Of a stretch of DNA of 6,381 nt, positions 1-4,934 are shown piece after piece (the stretch's first letter is position 1; every line of letters starts with the position of its first letter). Below the pieces are notes generated by a model, which was given only the letters and a program-made list of their open reading frames with translations, searched no databases and had not been told where the DNA came from. Where the stretch lies: NCBI GenBank assembly GCA_025357175.1, contig JANXPS010000108.1, forward strand, positions 1 to 6,381, read 5' to 3'. The stretch is from Deltaproteobacteria bacterium (GTDB taxonomy: Bacteria; Desulfobacterota; Deferrimicrobia; Deferrimicrobiales; Deferrimicrobiaceae). A program made the translations under genes and the position numbers.

Positions 1-948
1 TTCCACCACACGCACTGGGACAAACTGGGCCGGCCGAACCTCGAGCCGATGACGGCGCTGTTCGCGAACCTCATTTACCTGGCGGACCGGGTCGACGTCC
101 AGATTGCGGCCTGTCCCGTCAACGACTCCCTGCTCATGTCCATGGCTCCGATACGCGACCTGGTCACCCGGCACAGGGGCACGAATTTCGCCCCCGAACT
201 GGTGGAGGCCTTTCTCGAGGCGTCGGTGCCCGAGGCGTTCTGGCTGGCGCTGTCGCCAGACTACGTCGCCGAGCACGTAACCGAGATGCACCACTCCGGG
301 AACAGCCGAACCGTCACGCATGCCGACCTGAAGCGGTTCGCGTTGATCATCGCGGACATCGTCGATGCGAAGTCCCATTTCACGAAAGAACACTCGATCG
401 GGGTTTCGCAGCTGTCCCGCTACCTGGGCGGCCTTGCCGGATTTTCCGGAGAGCGGCTCGGGGAGATCGAAATCGCGGGGCTTCTGCACGACATCGGCAA
501 ACTGCAGGTACCGGACGAGGTGCTGGACAGCCCCGCAGCTCTTTCGATGGCGGAGCGCGCGGTCATCATGAAGCATAGTTTCGCCACCTGGCGGATCCTT
601 CGTCGAATCGGCGGTCTCGGGGATGTTGCGCGCTGGGCGTCGGAGCATCACGAATCGGTGGGCGGCCAGGGTTACCCCTTCCACTTCGCGGGGCGGGAAA
701 TCCCGATCGAGTCCAGGATCATCAAGGTGGCGGATGTGTATCAGGCGCTGGCGCAGACGCGGCCGTACCGGAGGGCGGCGCCTCCGGGAGAAATCCTGCG
801 GATGCTTCGGGAGATGCAGGCCCGCAACGAGGTAGATGCGGGCATCGTCGATCAGGTGGCGGGGAATCTTGAGGCGTGCCAGAAATATGCGGTCGGGGGA
901 GAAACGGAGGCTACCGCGGGGTACCCGAGGCTTTCCGGTATCTCCTGA
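1..948 (+). CDS. HD-GYP domain cyclic-di-nucleotide phosphodiesterase with an additional N-terminal HD-like domain (5' end outside window)
   Basis: The frame is open from base 1, and the residues before the first ATG (base 49) belong to the protein: they read FHHTHWDKLG and continue into an LADRVD segment, which resembles the HH...G / ADR-D portion of an HD domain. The ATG at 49 is therefore internal and the gene is 5'-truncated. Of 315 visible residues, the second half is a clear HD-GYP domain: a D...SHFTKEHS helix near 123-131, HDIGK at 163-167, HHE at 216-218, GQGYP at 222-226, and VADVYQAL..TRPYR near 244-257. Family members hydrolyse cyclic dinucleotides (c-di-GMP, in some cases cGAMP) at a di- or tri-iron centre in the cytoplasm, and the metal-binding His/Asp residues are present. 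Two positions differ from the usual consensus: the D of HHE..DG.GYP is G here, and the second D of DV.DAL is Q. The C-terminal 30 residues look unstructured. The gene ends inside the 3' end of the convergent DedA gene. The substrate cannot be decided from sequence alone. Confidence 0.9.
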   Translation, partial: FHHTHWDKLGRPNLEPMTALFANLIYLADRVDVQIAACPVNDSLLMSMAPIRDLVTRHRGTNFAPELVEAFLEASVPEAFWLALSPDYVAEHVTEMHHSGNSRTVTHADLKRFALIIADIVDAKSHFTKEHSIGVSQLSRYLGGLAGFSGERLGEIEIAGLLHDIGKLQVPDEVLDSPAALSMAERAVIMKHSFATWRILRRIGGLGDVARWASEHHESVGGQGYPFHFAGREIPIESRIIKVADVYQALAQTRPYRRAAPPGEILRMLREMQARNEVDAGIVDQVAGNLEACQKYAVGGETEATAGYPRLSGIS

Positions 949-1546
949 ACAGGACGTATCCGCCTACGAGCAGCGTCGATGCTGCGAGGACCCCCAAGAG
1001 CGCCTTATGGGACAACGCCATGACCAGTTCCTGGGTGAGCAGTCCCTGGTTCCGGCCGATCGCGTATCCGATGAACGTCAGGATCGTGACCCAGATGCCG
1101 GCGCCCATAAGGGTGTAGAGCGAGAAGCGAAGGTGGTTCATGCCGGATAGCCCCGCCGGGATCGAGATGAGGTGGCGGACCACCGGAAGCAGGCGGCCGA
1201 TGAACGTCGAGATTTCGCCGTGTTCGATGAAGAAGCGTTCGACCTTCAGAAATTTTTCGGGGGGCATCAGGACATATCGACCGTATTTCAGGATCAGCGG
1301 GCGCCCCAGGTGTCGGGCCGCGTAGTAATTTGCGTAGGCGCCGACGAGGCTCCCGGTCGTGCCGGCAAGTATGGCCGCCCACAACTCCATGCGTCCCTGG
1401 CTGGCCAGATAGCCGGCCGGGGGCATCACCAACTCGCTCGGTATCGGGATGATGGAACTCTCGAGCGCCATGAGCAGGCTTATGCCCGCGTATCCCGTCG
1501 CGCCGATCGTGTCGACCAGCCACATGATTGCGTTGTGAATCATCAT
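911..1546 (-). CDS. DedA family integral membrane protein (SNARE-associated / VTT domain)
   Basis: This 211-residue inner-membrane protein belongs to the DedA superfamily, whose members act in lipid-carrier (undecaprenyl phosphate or phospholipid) translocation and envelope homeostasis. Diagnostic motifs are visible: E29-S-S-I-I-P-I-P-S-E38 in the first re-entrant region, a G-rich segment around 62-88 with Y-Y-A-A-R-H-L-G, and F-I-G-R-L-L-P-V-V-R (115-124) followed by the IPAG at 129-132. Hydrophobic stretches lie near 18-45, 55-75, 120-160 and 183-200, ending in a basic cytoplasmic tail (RRYRKASGTPR). The length is normal for the family. In many DedA proteins a Gly-Asp pair stands where G69-A70 lies here; some Firmicute-type members also lack that Asp, so I do not read this as loss of function. 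The start is the first of two adjacent ATGs (1546 and 1543). No strong Shine-Dalgarno precedes them, but a TATAAT sequence lies just 4 bases upstream. M8 is a weaker alternative start. The 3' end overlaps the convergent HD-GYP gene by 38 bp. Confidence 0.9.
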   Translation of the reverse strand: MMIHNAIMWLVDTIGATGYAGISLLMALESSIIPIPSELVMPPAGYLASQGRMELWAAILAGTTGSLVGAYANYYAARHLGRPLILKYGRYVLMPPEKFLKVERFFIEHGEISTFIGRLLPVVRHLISIPAGLSGMNHLRFSLYTLMGAGIWVTILTFIGYAIGRNQGLLTQELVMALSHKALLGVLAASTLLVGGYVLFRRYRKASGTPR

Positions 1547-1550
1547 TATT

Positions 1551-1556
1551 ATTATA
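1551..1556 (-). promoter_or_regulatory. Possible -10 box for the DedA gene, very close to the start codon
   Basis: On the minus strand a perfect TATAAT ends only 4 bases before the first ATG of the DedA gene, in an AT-rich patch inside otherwise GC-rich DNA. I see no convincing -35 box at the proper distance. If this box is used, transcription would begin at or within a few bases of the ATG, giving a leaderless or near-leaderless mRNA. That would fit the lack of a Shine-Dalgarno sequence. It may also be a chance AT-rich repeat. Confidence 0.3.
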
Positions 1557-1601
1557 TGACGGCAGGCAGGTCCGGCGCCACGTTTTGATTCCCGTTCGGG
1601 A

Positions 1602-1630
1602 CGCTATTTTCCGGAATCGCTATTTTCGGA
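1602..1630. repeat. Two tandem copies of CGCTATTTTC(C)GGA, 16-bp period, in the divergent DedA / S1 promoter region
   Basis: The first copy occupies 1602-1615 (CGCTATTTTCCGGA) and the second 1618-1630 (CGCTATTTTCGGA). They differ by one C and their starts are 16 bases apart. A small perfect inverted repeat, TCCCG-TT-CGGGA (1590-1601), lies directly before the first copy. The position, 70-95 bases upstream of the S1 gene and just upstream of a plausible -10 box, suits a regulator-binding site. This role is inferred from position only. Confidence 0.45.
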
Positions 1631-1659
1631 TGGTTACGGGAGCAAAAACGGGTTATAGT
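1631..1659 (+). promoter_or_regulatory. Candidate promoter of the S1-yciH-infA operon
   Basis: A -10-like hexamer TATAGT (1654-1659, five of six consensus bases) stands 38 bases before the S1 start codon. At 17-bp spacing the -35 position reads TGGTTA (1631-1636), which matches only half of TTGACA. Transcription would begin around 1666, giving a leader of about 30 bases that contains the GAGGA ribosome-binding site (1682-1686). The weak -35 and the repeat immediately upstream suggest that an activator could be needed, but this is inference. Confidence 0.4.
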
Positions 1660-1697
1660 CACAAACTTAATCTATTTTCTCGAGGAACAGGTTACCA

Positions 1698-2915
1698 ATG
1701 AGTGAACTGGACGACACGAAAGTCAATGGAGTTGAAGAGGAAGAAGATTTTGCGTCAATGTTCGAGGGGTCGTTCGTAGCGCCGGTCAAGCTGAGGCCTG
1801 GGCAGAAGATCGACGCGACCATCGTCTCGATTGCTCCCGACTGGATCTTTCTCGATCTGGGCCGCAAGGGCGAGGGCGTGATCGACCGCAAGGAACTGCT
1901 CGACGCCGATGGGAACCTGACGGTCAAGGTCGGCGACCCGCTGTCGGCCTACTTCCTGTCGTCCTCCAACAGCGAGCTCCGTTTCACGCTCAAGGTCGTC
2001 GGGGGCGGCGGAAACGCCCAGATCGAGGAAGCGTTCCGCAGCGGCATCCCGGTCGAAGGATTCGTCGTCAAGGAGATCAAGGGCGGCTTCGAAGTGAAAC
2101 TCGCAGGCGGCACCCGGGCGTTCTGCCCGTTCTCCCAGATGGGGCTTCCGCGCGTGAAGGAGGAAGGCGAGTACGTCGGCAAGCGCCTCTCGTTCAAGGT
2201 CACGCAGTTCGGCGAGCGGGGACGCAACATCGTCGTTTCGCGGCGGGCCATCCTCGAGGGCGAGCGTCAGCTTCGCCAGGAAGCACTCAAGGACACGCTC
2301 AAGGAGCGGATGGTCGTCAAGGGCACCATCACCTCCCTTCGCGACTTCGGCGCCTTCGTCAACATCGGCGACATCGAGGGGCTCATCCCGATTTCCGAGA
2401 TCGGCTGGACGCGCGTGGCGGATGTCCGCGACGTGCTGACCGTCGGCCAGGAAGTGGAAGTCGTCATCACCCAACTCGACTGGGTCAAGGAACGGTTCAC
2501 CTTCAGCCTCAAGGCCGCGTTGCCCGATCCGTGGGACGCGTCGGTCCAGAACTTCCCCCCGGGTTCCCTGCACACGGGCAAGGTCGCCCGCCTTACGGCG
2601 TTCGGCGCGTTCGTGTCGCTCGGAGACGGCGTCGACGGGCTGATCCACATCTCCCGCCTTGGCGGCGGCAAGCGGATCAAGCACCCCAACGAAGTGGTCA
2701 AGGAAGGCCAGATGGTCGAGGTCAAGGTCGAGTCGGTCGATCGCGAGAAGCGGCGCATCGCCCTCGCGCTTCCGGGCGTCGTGACCGTCTCCGAACATGC
2801 CGAGGCCGAGGCTTCCGACTACAAGGACTACATGTCTTCGACGTCCACTCCGTCTCCGCTCGGATCCTTCGGTGAGGCGCTCAAGGCCAAGATGGGCGAC
2901 AAGGACGGGAAGTAA
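1698..2915 (+). CDS. Four-domain S1 RNA-binding protein (ribosomal protein S1 homologue)
   Basis: The 405-residue protein consists of an acidic N-terminal leader (1-30, run of E at 13-16), four S1/OB-fold RNA-binding domains at about 34-98, 116-184, 205-272 and 290-358, and a polar low-complexity tail (365-405). Domains 3 and 4 carry the clearest S1 signature: G-T-I-T-S-L-R-D-F-G-A-F-V...EGLIPISEI.W at 209-237, and G-K-V...T-A-F-G-A-F-V...DGLIHISRL at 294-321. They are joined by a PDPWD segment (276-280) like that of S1 proteins. Domains 1 and 2 are more divergent. Classical proteobacterial RpsA has six domains and about 560 residues, so this is more likely a shorter S1 paralogue, comparable in domain number to Firmicute S1 proteins. 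The expected role is binding mRNA or the 30S subunit in the cytoplasm during initiation. GAGGA (1682-1686) precedes the ATG by 11 bases. The eIF1-like gene begins at its stop codon. Whether the genome also has a six-domain rpsA cannot be seen here. Confidence 0.88.
   Translation: MSELDDTKVNGVEEEEDFASMFEGSFVAPVKLRPGQKIDATIVSIAPDWIFLDLGRKGEGVIDRKELLDADGNLTVKVGDPLSAYFLSSSNSELRFTLKVVGGGGNAQIEEAFRSGIPVEGFVVKEIKGGFEVKLAGGTRAFCPFSQMGLPRVKEEGEYVGKRLSFKVTQFGERGRNIVVSRRAILEGERQLRQEALKDTLKERMVVKGTITSLRDFGAFVNIGDIEGLIPISEIGWTRVADVRDVLTVGQEVEVVITQLDWVKERFTFSLKAALPDPWDASVQNFPPGSLHTGKVARLTAFGAFVSLGDGVDGLIHISRLGGGKRIKHPNEVVKEGQMVEVKVESVDREKRRIALALPGVVTVSEHAEAEASDYKDYMSSTSTPSPLGSFGEALKAKMGDKDGK
2901..2905 (+). 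promoter_or_regulatory. Ribosome-binding site consistent with a CTG start of the YciH gene
   Basis: AAGGA lies inside the last codons of the S1 gene, 10 bases upstream of the CTG at 2916. A second purine run, GGGAAG (2907-2912), ends 3 bases before it. The placement supports initiation, or termination-reinitiation, directly at the S1 stop codon, rather than at the downstream GTG (3033). The sequence before that GTG (AAGGGCGACGGC, 3021-3032) is itself a conserved coding motif (KGDG). Confidence 0.45.
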
Positions 2916-3266
2916 CTGTCCCCTGTCGTTTATTCAACCGGTGTCGGCCGGGTCTGCCCTTCCTGCGGCAGGCCGGCCGCCGGTTGTGTCTGCCGAAAAA
3001 AAGCCGCTCCGCAGCTCCCGAAGGGCGACGGCGTGGTCCGTGTCCGACGCGAGACCAAGGGGCGCGGCGGCAAGACGGTCACCTCCGTCACGGGTGTCCC
3101 GGTTCCCGAGGGGGCGCTGGCGCTGCTTGCGGCCGAGCTCAAGAAACGGTGCGGCACCGGCGGCACCGTCAAGGACGGGATCATAGAGATACAGGGCGAC
3201 CATCGGGATACGCTCGTCACCGAACTGTCGAAGCGGGGCTACGTCGTCAAGCTCGCGGGAGGATAG
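2916..3266 (+). CDS. yciH: Translation initiation factor eIF1/SUI1 homologue (YciH), apparent CTG start
   Basis: This 116-residue YciH/SUI1 protein is a bacterial counterpart of eIF1, which binds the 30S subunit near the P site and checks start-codon and initiator fidelity. The frame opens immediately after the S1 stop (TAA 2913-2915). It encodes the conserved N-terminus VVYSTGVGR (residues 4-12; E. coli YciH has a similar LVYST..GR), then a C-P-S-C...C-V-C cluster (C14, C17, C24, C26), then KGDGVVRVRRETKGRGGK. The SUI1 core follows: LAAELKKRCGTGGTVKDG (about 71-88), IEIQGDHR (90-97) and the family's usual KLAGG ending. Between the S1 stop and codon 40 the only in-frame NTG codon is CTG at 2916. 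The first standard start, GTG 3033, would remove the conserved VVYST and cysteine segments and begin inside the conserved KGDGVVR. I therefore choose the CTG. Its exact start is less certain than its identity. The infA-like ATG follows the stop by 4 bases, indicating co-translation. Stop-codon readthrough from S1, or a sequence error, are alternatives. Confidence 0.85.
   Translation: MSPVVYSTGVGRVCPSCGRPAAGCVCRKKAAPQLPKGDGVVRVRRETKGRGGKTVTSVTGVPVPEGALALLAAELKKRCGTGGTVKDGIIEIQGDHRDTLVTELSKRGYVVKLAGG
3257..3263 (+). promoter_or_regulatory. Strong ribosome-binding site of the IF-1-like gene, embedded in the end of yciH
   Basis: GGGAGGA covers the last glycine codons of yciH, 7 bases before the ATG at 3271. 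It is the strongest Shine-Dalgarno in this operon and fixes the start of the IF-1-like gene. Confidence 0.8.
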
Positions 3267-3270
3267 AAAC

Positions 3271-3492
3271 ATGGCAAGAGACGATCTGGCGAAAATCGAG
3301 GGCAGCGTCACCGCAGCGACGGGTGGCGGGAATTATGTCGTCACGCTCGAAAACGGCATCACGATCCTGGCCAAGCTGGGCGGCAACATGAAGCGCTTCA
3401 AGATCCGGGTGCTCGTGGGCGACAAGGTAACCGTCGGGGTGTCCCCATACGACGCCACGCACGGCCTGATCGTTCACCGGCAGAAACTCTAA
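3271..3492 (+). CDS. infA: Translation initiation factor IF-1-like protein
   Basis: The 73-residue single OB-fold protein has the normal IF-1 length. Family landmarks are present: MARDDLAKIEGSV at the start, V-V-T-L-E-N-G at 23-29, I-R-V-L-V-G-D-K-V-T-V at 45-55, and SPYD.T.G.IV.R at 58-70. IF-1 binds the 30S A site with IF-2 and IF-3 and blocks premature tRNA entry there. The protein is divergent in the middle: the usual A-H-I-S-G-K-M-R loop reads A-K-L-G-G-N-M-K-R, so the conserved His is Lys. Housekeeping infA often lies in a ribosomal-protein operon. The position here, last gene behind S1 and YciH, together with the divergence, suggests a second IF-1 paralogue; that is inference, because the rest of the genome is not visible. 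It has a strong ribosome-binding site (GGGAGGA) and is followed by two terminators. Confidence 0.87.
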   Translation: MARDDLAKIEGSVTAATGGGNYVVTLENGITILAKLGGNMKRFKIRVLVGDKVTVGVSPYDATHGLIVHRQKL

Positions 3493-3508
3493 GGTTTCTC
3501 TGGAATAC

Positions 3509-3544
3509 AAACGGGGGAGGGTCCGTCCGGACCACCCCCCGTTT
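3509..3544. terminator. Long hairpin terminator, probably bidirectional, after the IF-1-like gene
   Basis: Arms 3509-3525 and 3528-3544 (17 bases each, beginning AAACGGGGG and ending CCCCCGTTT) pair with two internal mismatches around a 2-base apex (the terminal bases will open to a larger loop). On the plus strand the stem ends in GTTTCG. On the minus strand it is followed by GTTTGTATT, a weak U-tract. It lies between the convergent infA-like gene and the small exported-protein gene, so it can serve both. Confidence 0.7.
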
Positions 3545-3552
3545 CGACCTCG

Positions 3553-3588
3553 CGGCCCCCTGTTTCCCGGGGCCGTTTCCTTTTATTT
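3553..3588 (+). terminator. Rho-independent terminator of the S1-yciH-infA operon
   Basis: The stem CGGCCCC (3553-3559) / GGGGCCG (3569-3575) with a 9-base loop is followed directly by TTTCCTTTTATTT (3576-3588). This is the classic GC-rich stem plus U-tract. It sits only 8 bases after the longer hairpin, forming a tandem terminator. Confidence 0.85.
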
Positions 3589-3614
3589 ATGAACCGGTTT
3601 TCCCGGCGTGCCTG

Positions 3615-4013
3615 TCAACGAGTGCCCGAGGGCAGAACCACAGTGATCTTTTTGCCGGTCAGGGCGTTGAAGGTGAACCCATTGTCCGTATCCTTGTAGA
3701 GGTGCCCCTCGATCGGTTGTTGGACGGCGCCCTCGATCGGCCGGCACTTCTCGGCCTTGACCAGCACCGAGGATCGCTTGACGGCGGACACCTTCTTTTC
3801 TTTCCGGTCGACCTCGTAGAGGTTGGCGTCGCCCTGGATGCAGACGTAATAGACTTTCTTTTCCGGATTGGTGAATAGCCTTGCGTCATTCTGGTCCTGC
3901 CCGTCGATCTGGACGACGGAAGGCTTGACGATGGCGAACTCGCCCGCGACGGCTGCCGGGAACAGGCACCCGAGGCACCCAAGTGCGAGGATAATAGCGG
4001 CTGCGGCTCTCAT
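3615..4013 (-). CDS. Small exported protein of unknown function
   Basis: I do not recognise this 132-residue protein. It begins MRAAAAIILALGCLGCLF with a Sec-type signal peptide: a short basic n-region, a hydrophobic core to about residue 18, and a probable signal-peptidase I site A-V-A|G-E-F after residue 23. Cysteines at 13 and 16 do not form a good lipobox, so a lipoprotein is less likely. The mature part (about 109 residues) is polar and lysine-rich. It has two cysteines (C58, C90) that could form a disulfide, and beta-strand-like segments such as KVYYVCIQGDANLYEV and FTFNALTGKKITVVLPSG. The start is the ATG at 4013, preceded by AGGAGG (4025-4030) at 11 bases. The open frame continues upstream on this strand, but that stretch is antisense to rph and lacks the signal-peptide logic. 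A good promoter lies 70-100 bases upstream. It is transcribed alone and divergently from rph. A periplasmic location is expected. Confidence 0.75.
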   Translation of the reverse strand: MRAAAAIILALGCLGCLFPAAVAGEFAIVKPSVVQIDGQDQNDARLFTNPEKKVYYVCIQGDANLYEVDRKEKKVSAVKRSSVLVKAEKCRPIEGAVQQPIEGHLYKDTDNGFTFNALTGKKITVVLPSGTR

Positions 4014-4044
4014 GATCCCTGTCGCCTCCTGAATGGGTGGGAAG

Positions 4045-4075
4045 TTGAATGCCGGGTGTCGTCGATATGTATACT
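4045..4075 (+). promoter_or_regulatory. Tentative promoter of rph-rdgB
   Basis: TTGAAT (4045-4050) and TATACT (4070-4075) resemble -35 and -10 boxes, but the 19-bp spacing is longer than ideal. Transcription would begin near 4082, about 70 bases before the rph start, and would overlap the divergent promoter on the other strand. Confidence 0.3.
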
Positions 4076-4086
4076 GTCCACAACCA

Positions 4087-4114
4087 ATCATATACCAGCG
4101 GGGACAAAGGTCAA
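4087..4114 (-). promoter_or_regulatory. Sigma-70-type promoter of the small exported-protein gene
   Basis: On the minus strand, TTGACC (4114-4109, five of six -35 bases) and TATGAT (4092-4087, five of six -10 bases) are separated by 16 bp. Transcription would begin near 4080, leaving a leader of about 65 bases before the ATG at 4013. Confidence 0.55.
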
Positions 4115-4154
4115 CGCCTCCCACGGACACATCGATAAACGAAAGGATGACACC

Positions 4155-4934
4155 ATGCGCGCGGACGGAAGGAAACCGTCGGAGCTTCGCCCCATCCGGG
4201 TGAGCACCGGCATTCAGAAGCATGCCGAAGGTTCGGTATTGTTCGAGATGGGCGAGACCAAGGTGGTATGCGCCGCCTCGATCGAGGAGCGGGTTCCGCC
4301 ATTCCTGAAGGGACAGGGGAAGGGGTGGGTGACGGCGGAATACGCGCTGATGCCGCGCTCCACGAACACCCGTGTCCAGCGGGAACGCGGTGGGAAGGGG
4401 CTTCAGGGACGGACCCAGGAAATCCAGCGGTTGATCGGGCGGGCGCTGCGATCCGTGGTCGATTTCGAAAAGCTGGGCGAACGCACGATCACGATCGACT
4501 GCGACGTGCTGCAGGCCGACGGCGGGACTCGAACCGCGTCGATCAACGGCGCATGGATCGCCCTCCGCCAGGCGTGCGACCGGTTGATGGCCGACGGAAA
4601 AATCAAGGAAGATCCGATCTCCGGCGGGGTGGCCGCGATCAGCGTCGGCGTCGTCGGCGGCAAGATGCTGGTCGACCTCGATTATTCCGAGGATTCGACG
4701 GCGCAGGTCGACATGAACATCGTGACGACCGCGGGCGGCAAGTTGATCGAGGTGCAGGGAACGGCCGAGGGCGATCCGTTCTCGCGGGAAGAACTCGATA
4801 CGATGCTCGACGGTGCGCTCAGGGCGTGCAAGGCGATCCTTGCCGTCCAGGCGGAGTGGGCGGGGAAGGGGCTCTTGCGGACGAGGAAAACGGCTGTCGC
4901 GAAAAAAGGCGCTGCCGGAAAGCGGACAAAATGA
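4155..4934 (+). CDS. rph: Ribonuclease PH (tRNA nucleotidyltransferase)
   Basis: RNase PH is a phosphorolytic 3'-5' exoribonuclease that removes the last nucleotides from tRNA precursors, forming a ring hexamer in the cytoplasm. The 259-residue product has the full family signature: MRADGR at the start, G-E-T-K-V-V-C at 33-39, G-R-T-Q-E-I-Q-R-L-I-G-R at 85-96, DCDVLQADGGTRTASI at 115-130, VDLDYSED at 173-180, and EVQGTAEGDPF at 199-209. The phosphate-binding and catalytic residues known from studied enzymes fall at exactly R86, R126, D180 and D186. The ATG at 4155 is chosen because it starts the conserved MRADGR and follows AAAGGA (4142-4147) by 7 bases. An in-frame start at 4056 would add 33 unconserved residues. 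The protein carries a basic C-terminal extension of about 20 residues (TRKTAVAKKGAAGKRTK) beyond the usual ~238, possibly RNA-binding. Its stop overlaps the rdgB start (ATGA). Confidence 0.97.
   Translation: MRADGRKPSELRPIRVSTGIQKHAEGSVLFEMGETKVVCAASIEERVPPFLKGQGKGWVTAEYALMPRSTNTRVQRERGGKGLQGRTQEIQRLIGRALRSVVDFEKLGERTITIDCDVLQADGGTRTASINGAWIALRQACDRLMADGKIKEDPISGGVAAISVGVVGGKMLVDLDYSEDSTAQVDMNIVTTAGGKLIEVQGTAEGDPFSREELDTMLDGALRACKAILAVQAEWAGKGLLRTRKTAVAKKGAAGKRTK

Noticed and set aside
49..51. ATG at 49 as the start of the HD-GYP gene
   Set aside because: The frame is open to base 1 and the 16 codons before it (HHTHWDKLG...) read as part of an HD-like domain, so the true start is outside the window.
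1755..2798. 347-codon open frame on the minus strand opposite the S1 gene
   Set aside because: Its product is rich in D, R, L and A with no domain, typical of the antisense of GC-rich coding DNA. The plus strand encodes an unmistakable four-domain S1 protein.
2892..2915. S1-YciH as a single fused gene or a frameshifted gene
   Set aside because: A TAA separates them in the same frame and no shift of frame is needed to read either protein. Readthrough cannot be excluded, but a separate CTG start with a ribosome-binding site is simpler.
3033..3035. GTG as start of the YciH gene
   Set aside because: It lies inside the conserved KGDGVVR motif, and the conserved N-terminal VVYST..GR and cysteine segment is encoded upstream in the same frame without a stop.
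4056..4154. In-frame upstream ATG for rph
   Set aside because: It would add 33 unconserved residues, and no ribosome-binding site precedes it. The ATG at 4155 has AAAGGA at 7 bases and starts the conserved MRADGR.
4268..4930. Plus-strand frame running into rdgB from within rph
   Set aside because: It is an Arg/Gly-rich shadow of rph in another frame. The rdgB product begins with its conserved MKLLIATKNPGK at 4931.
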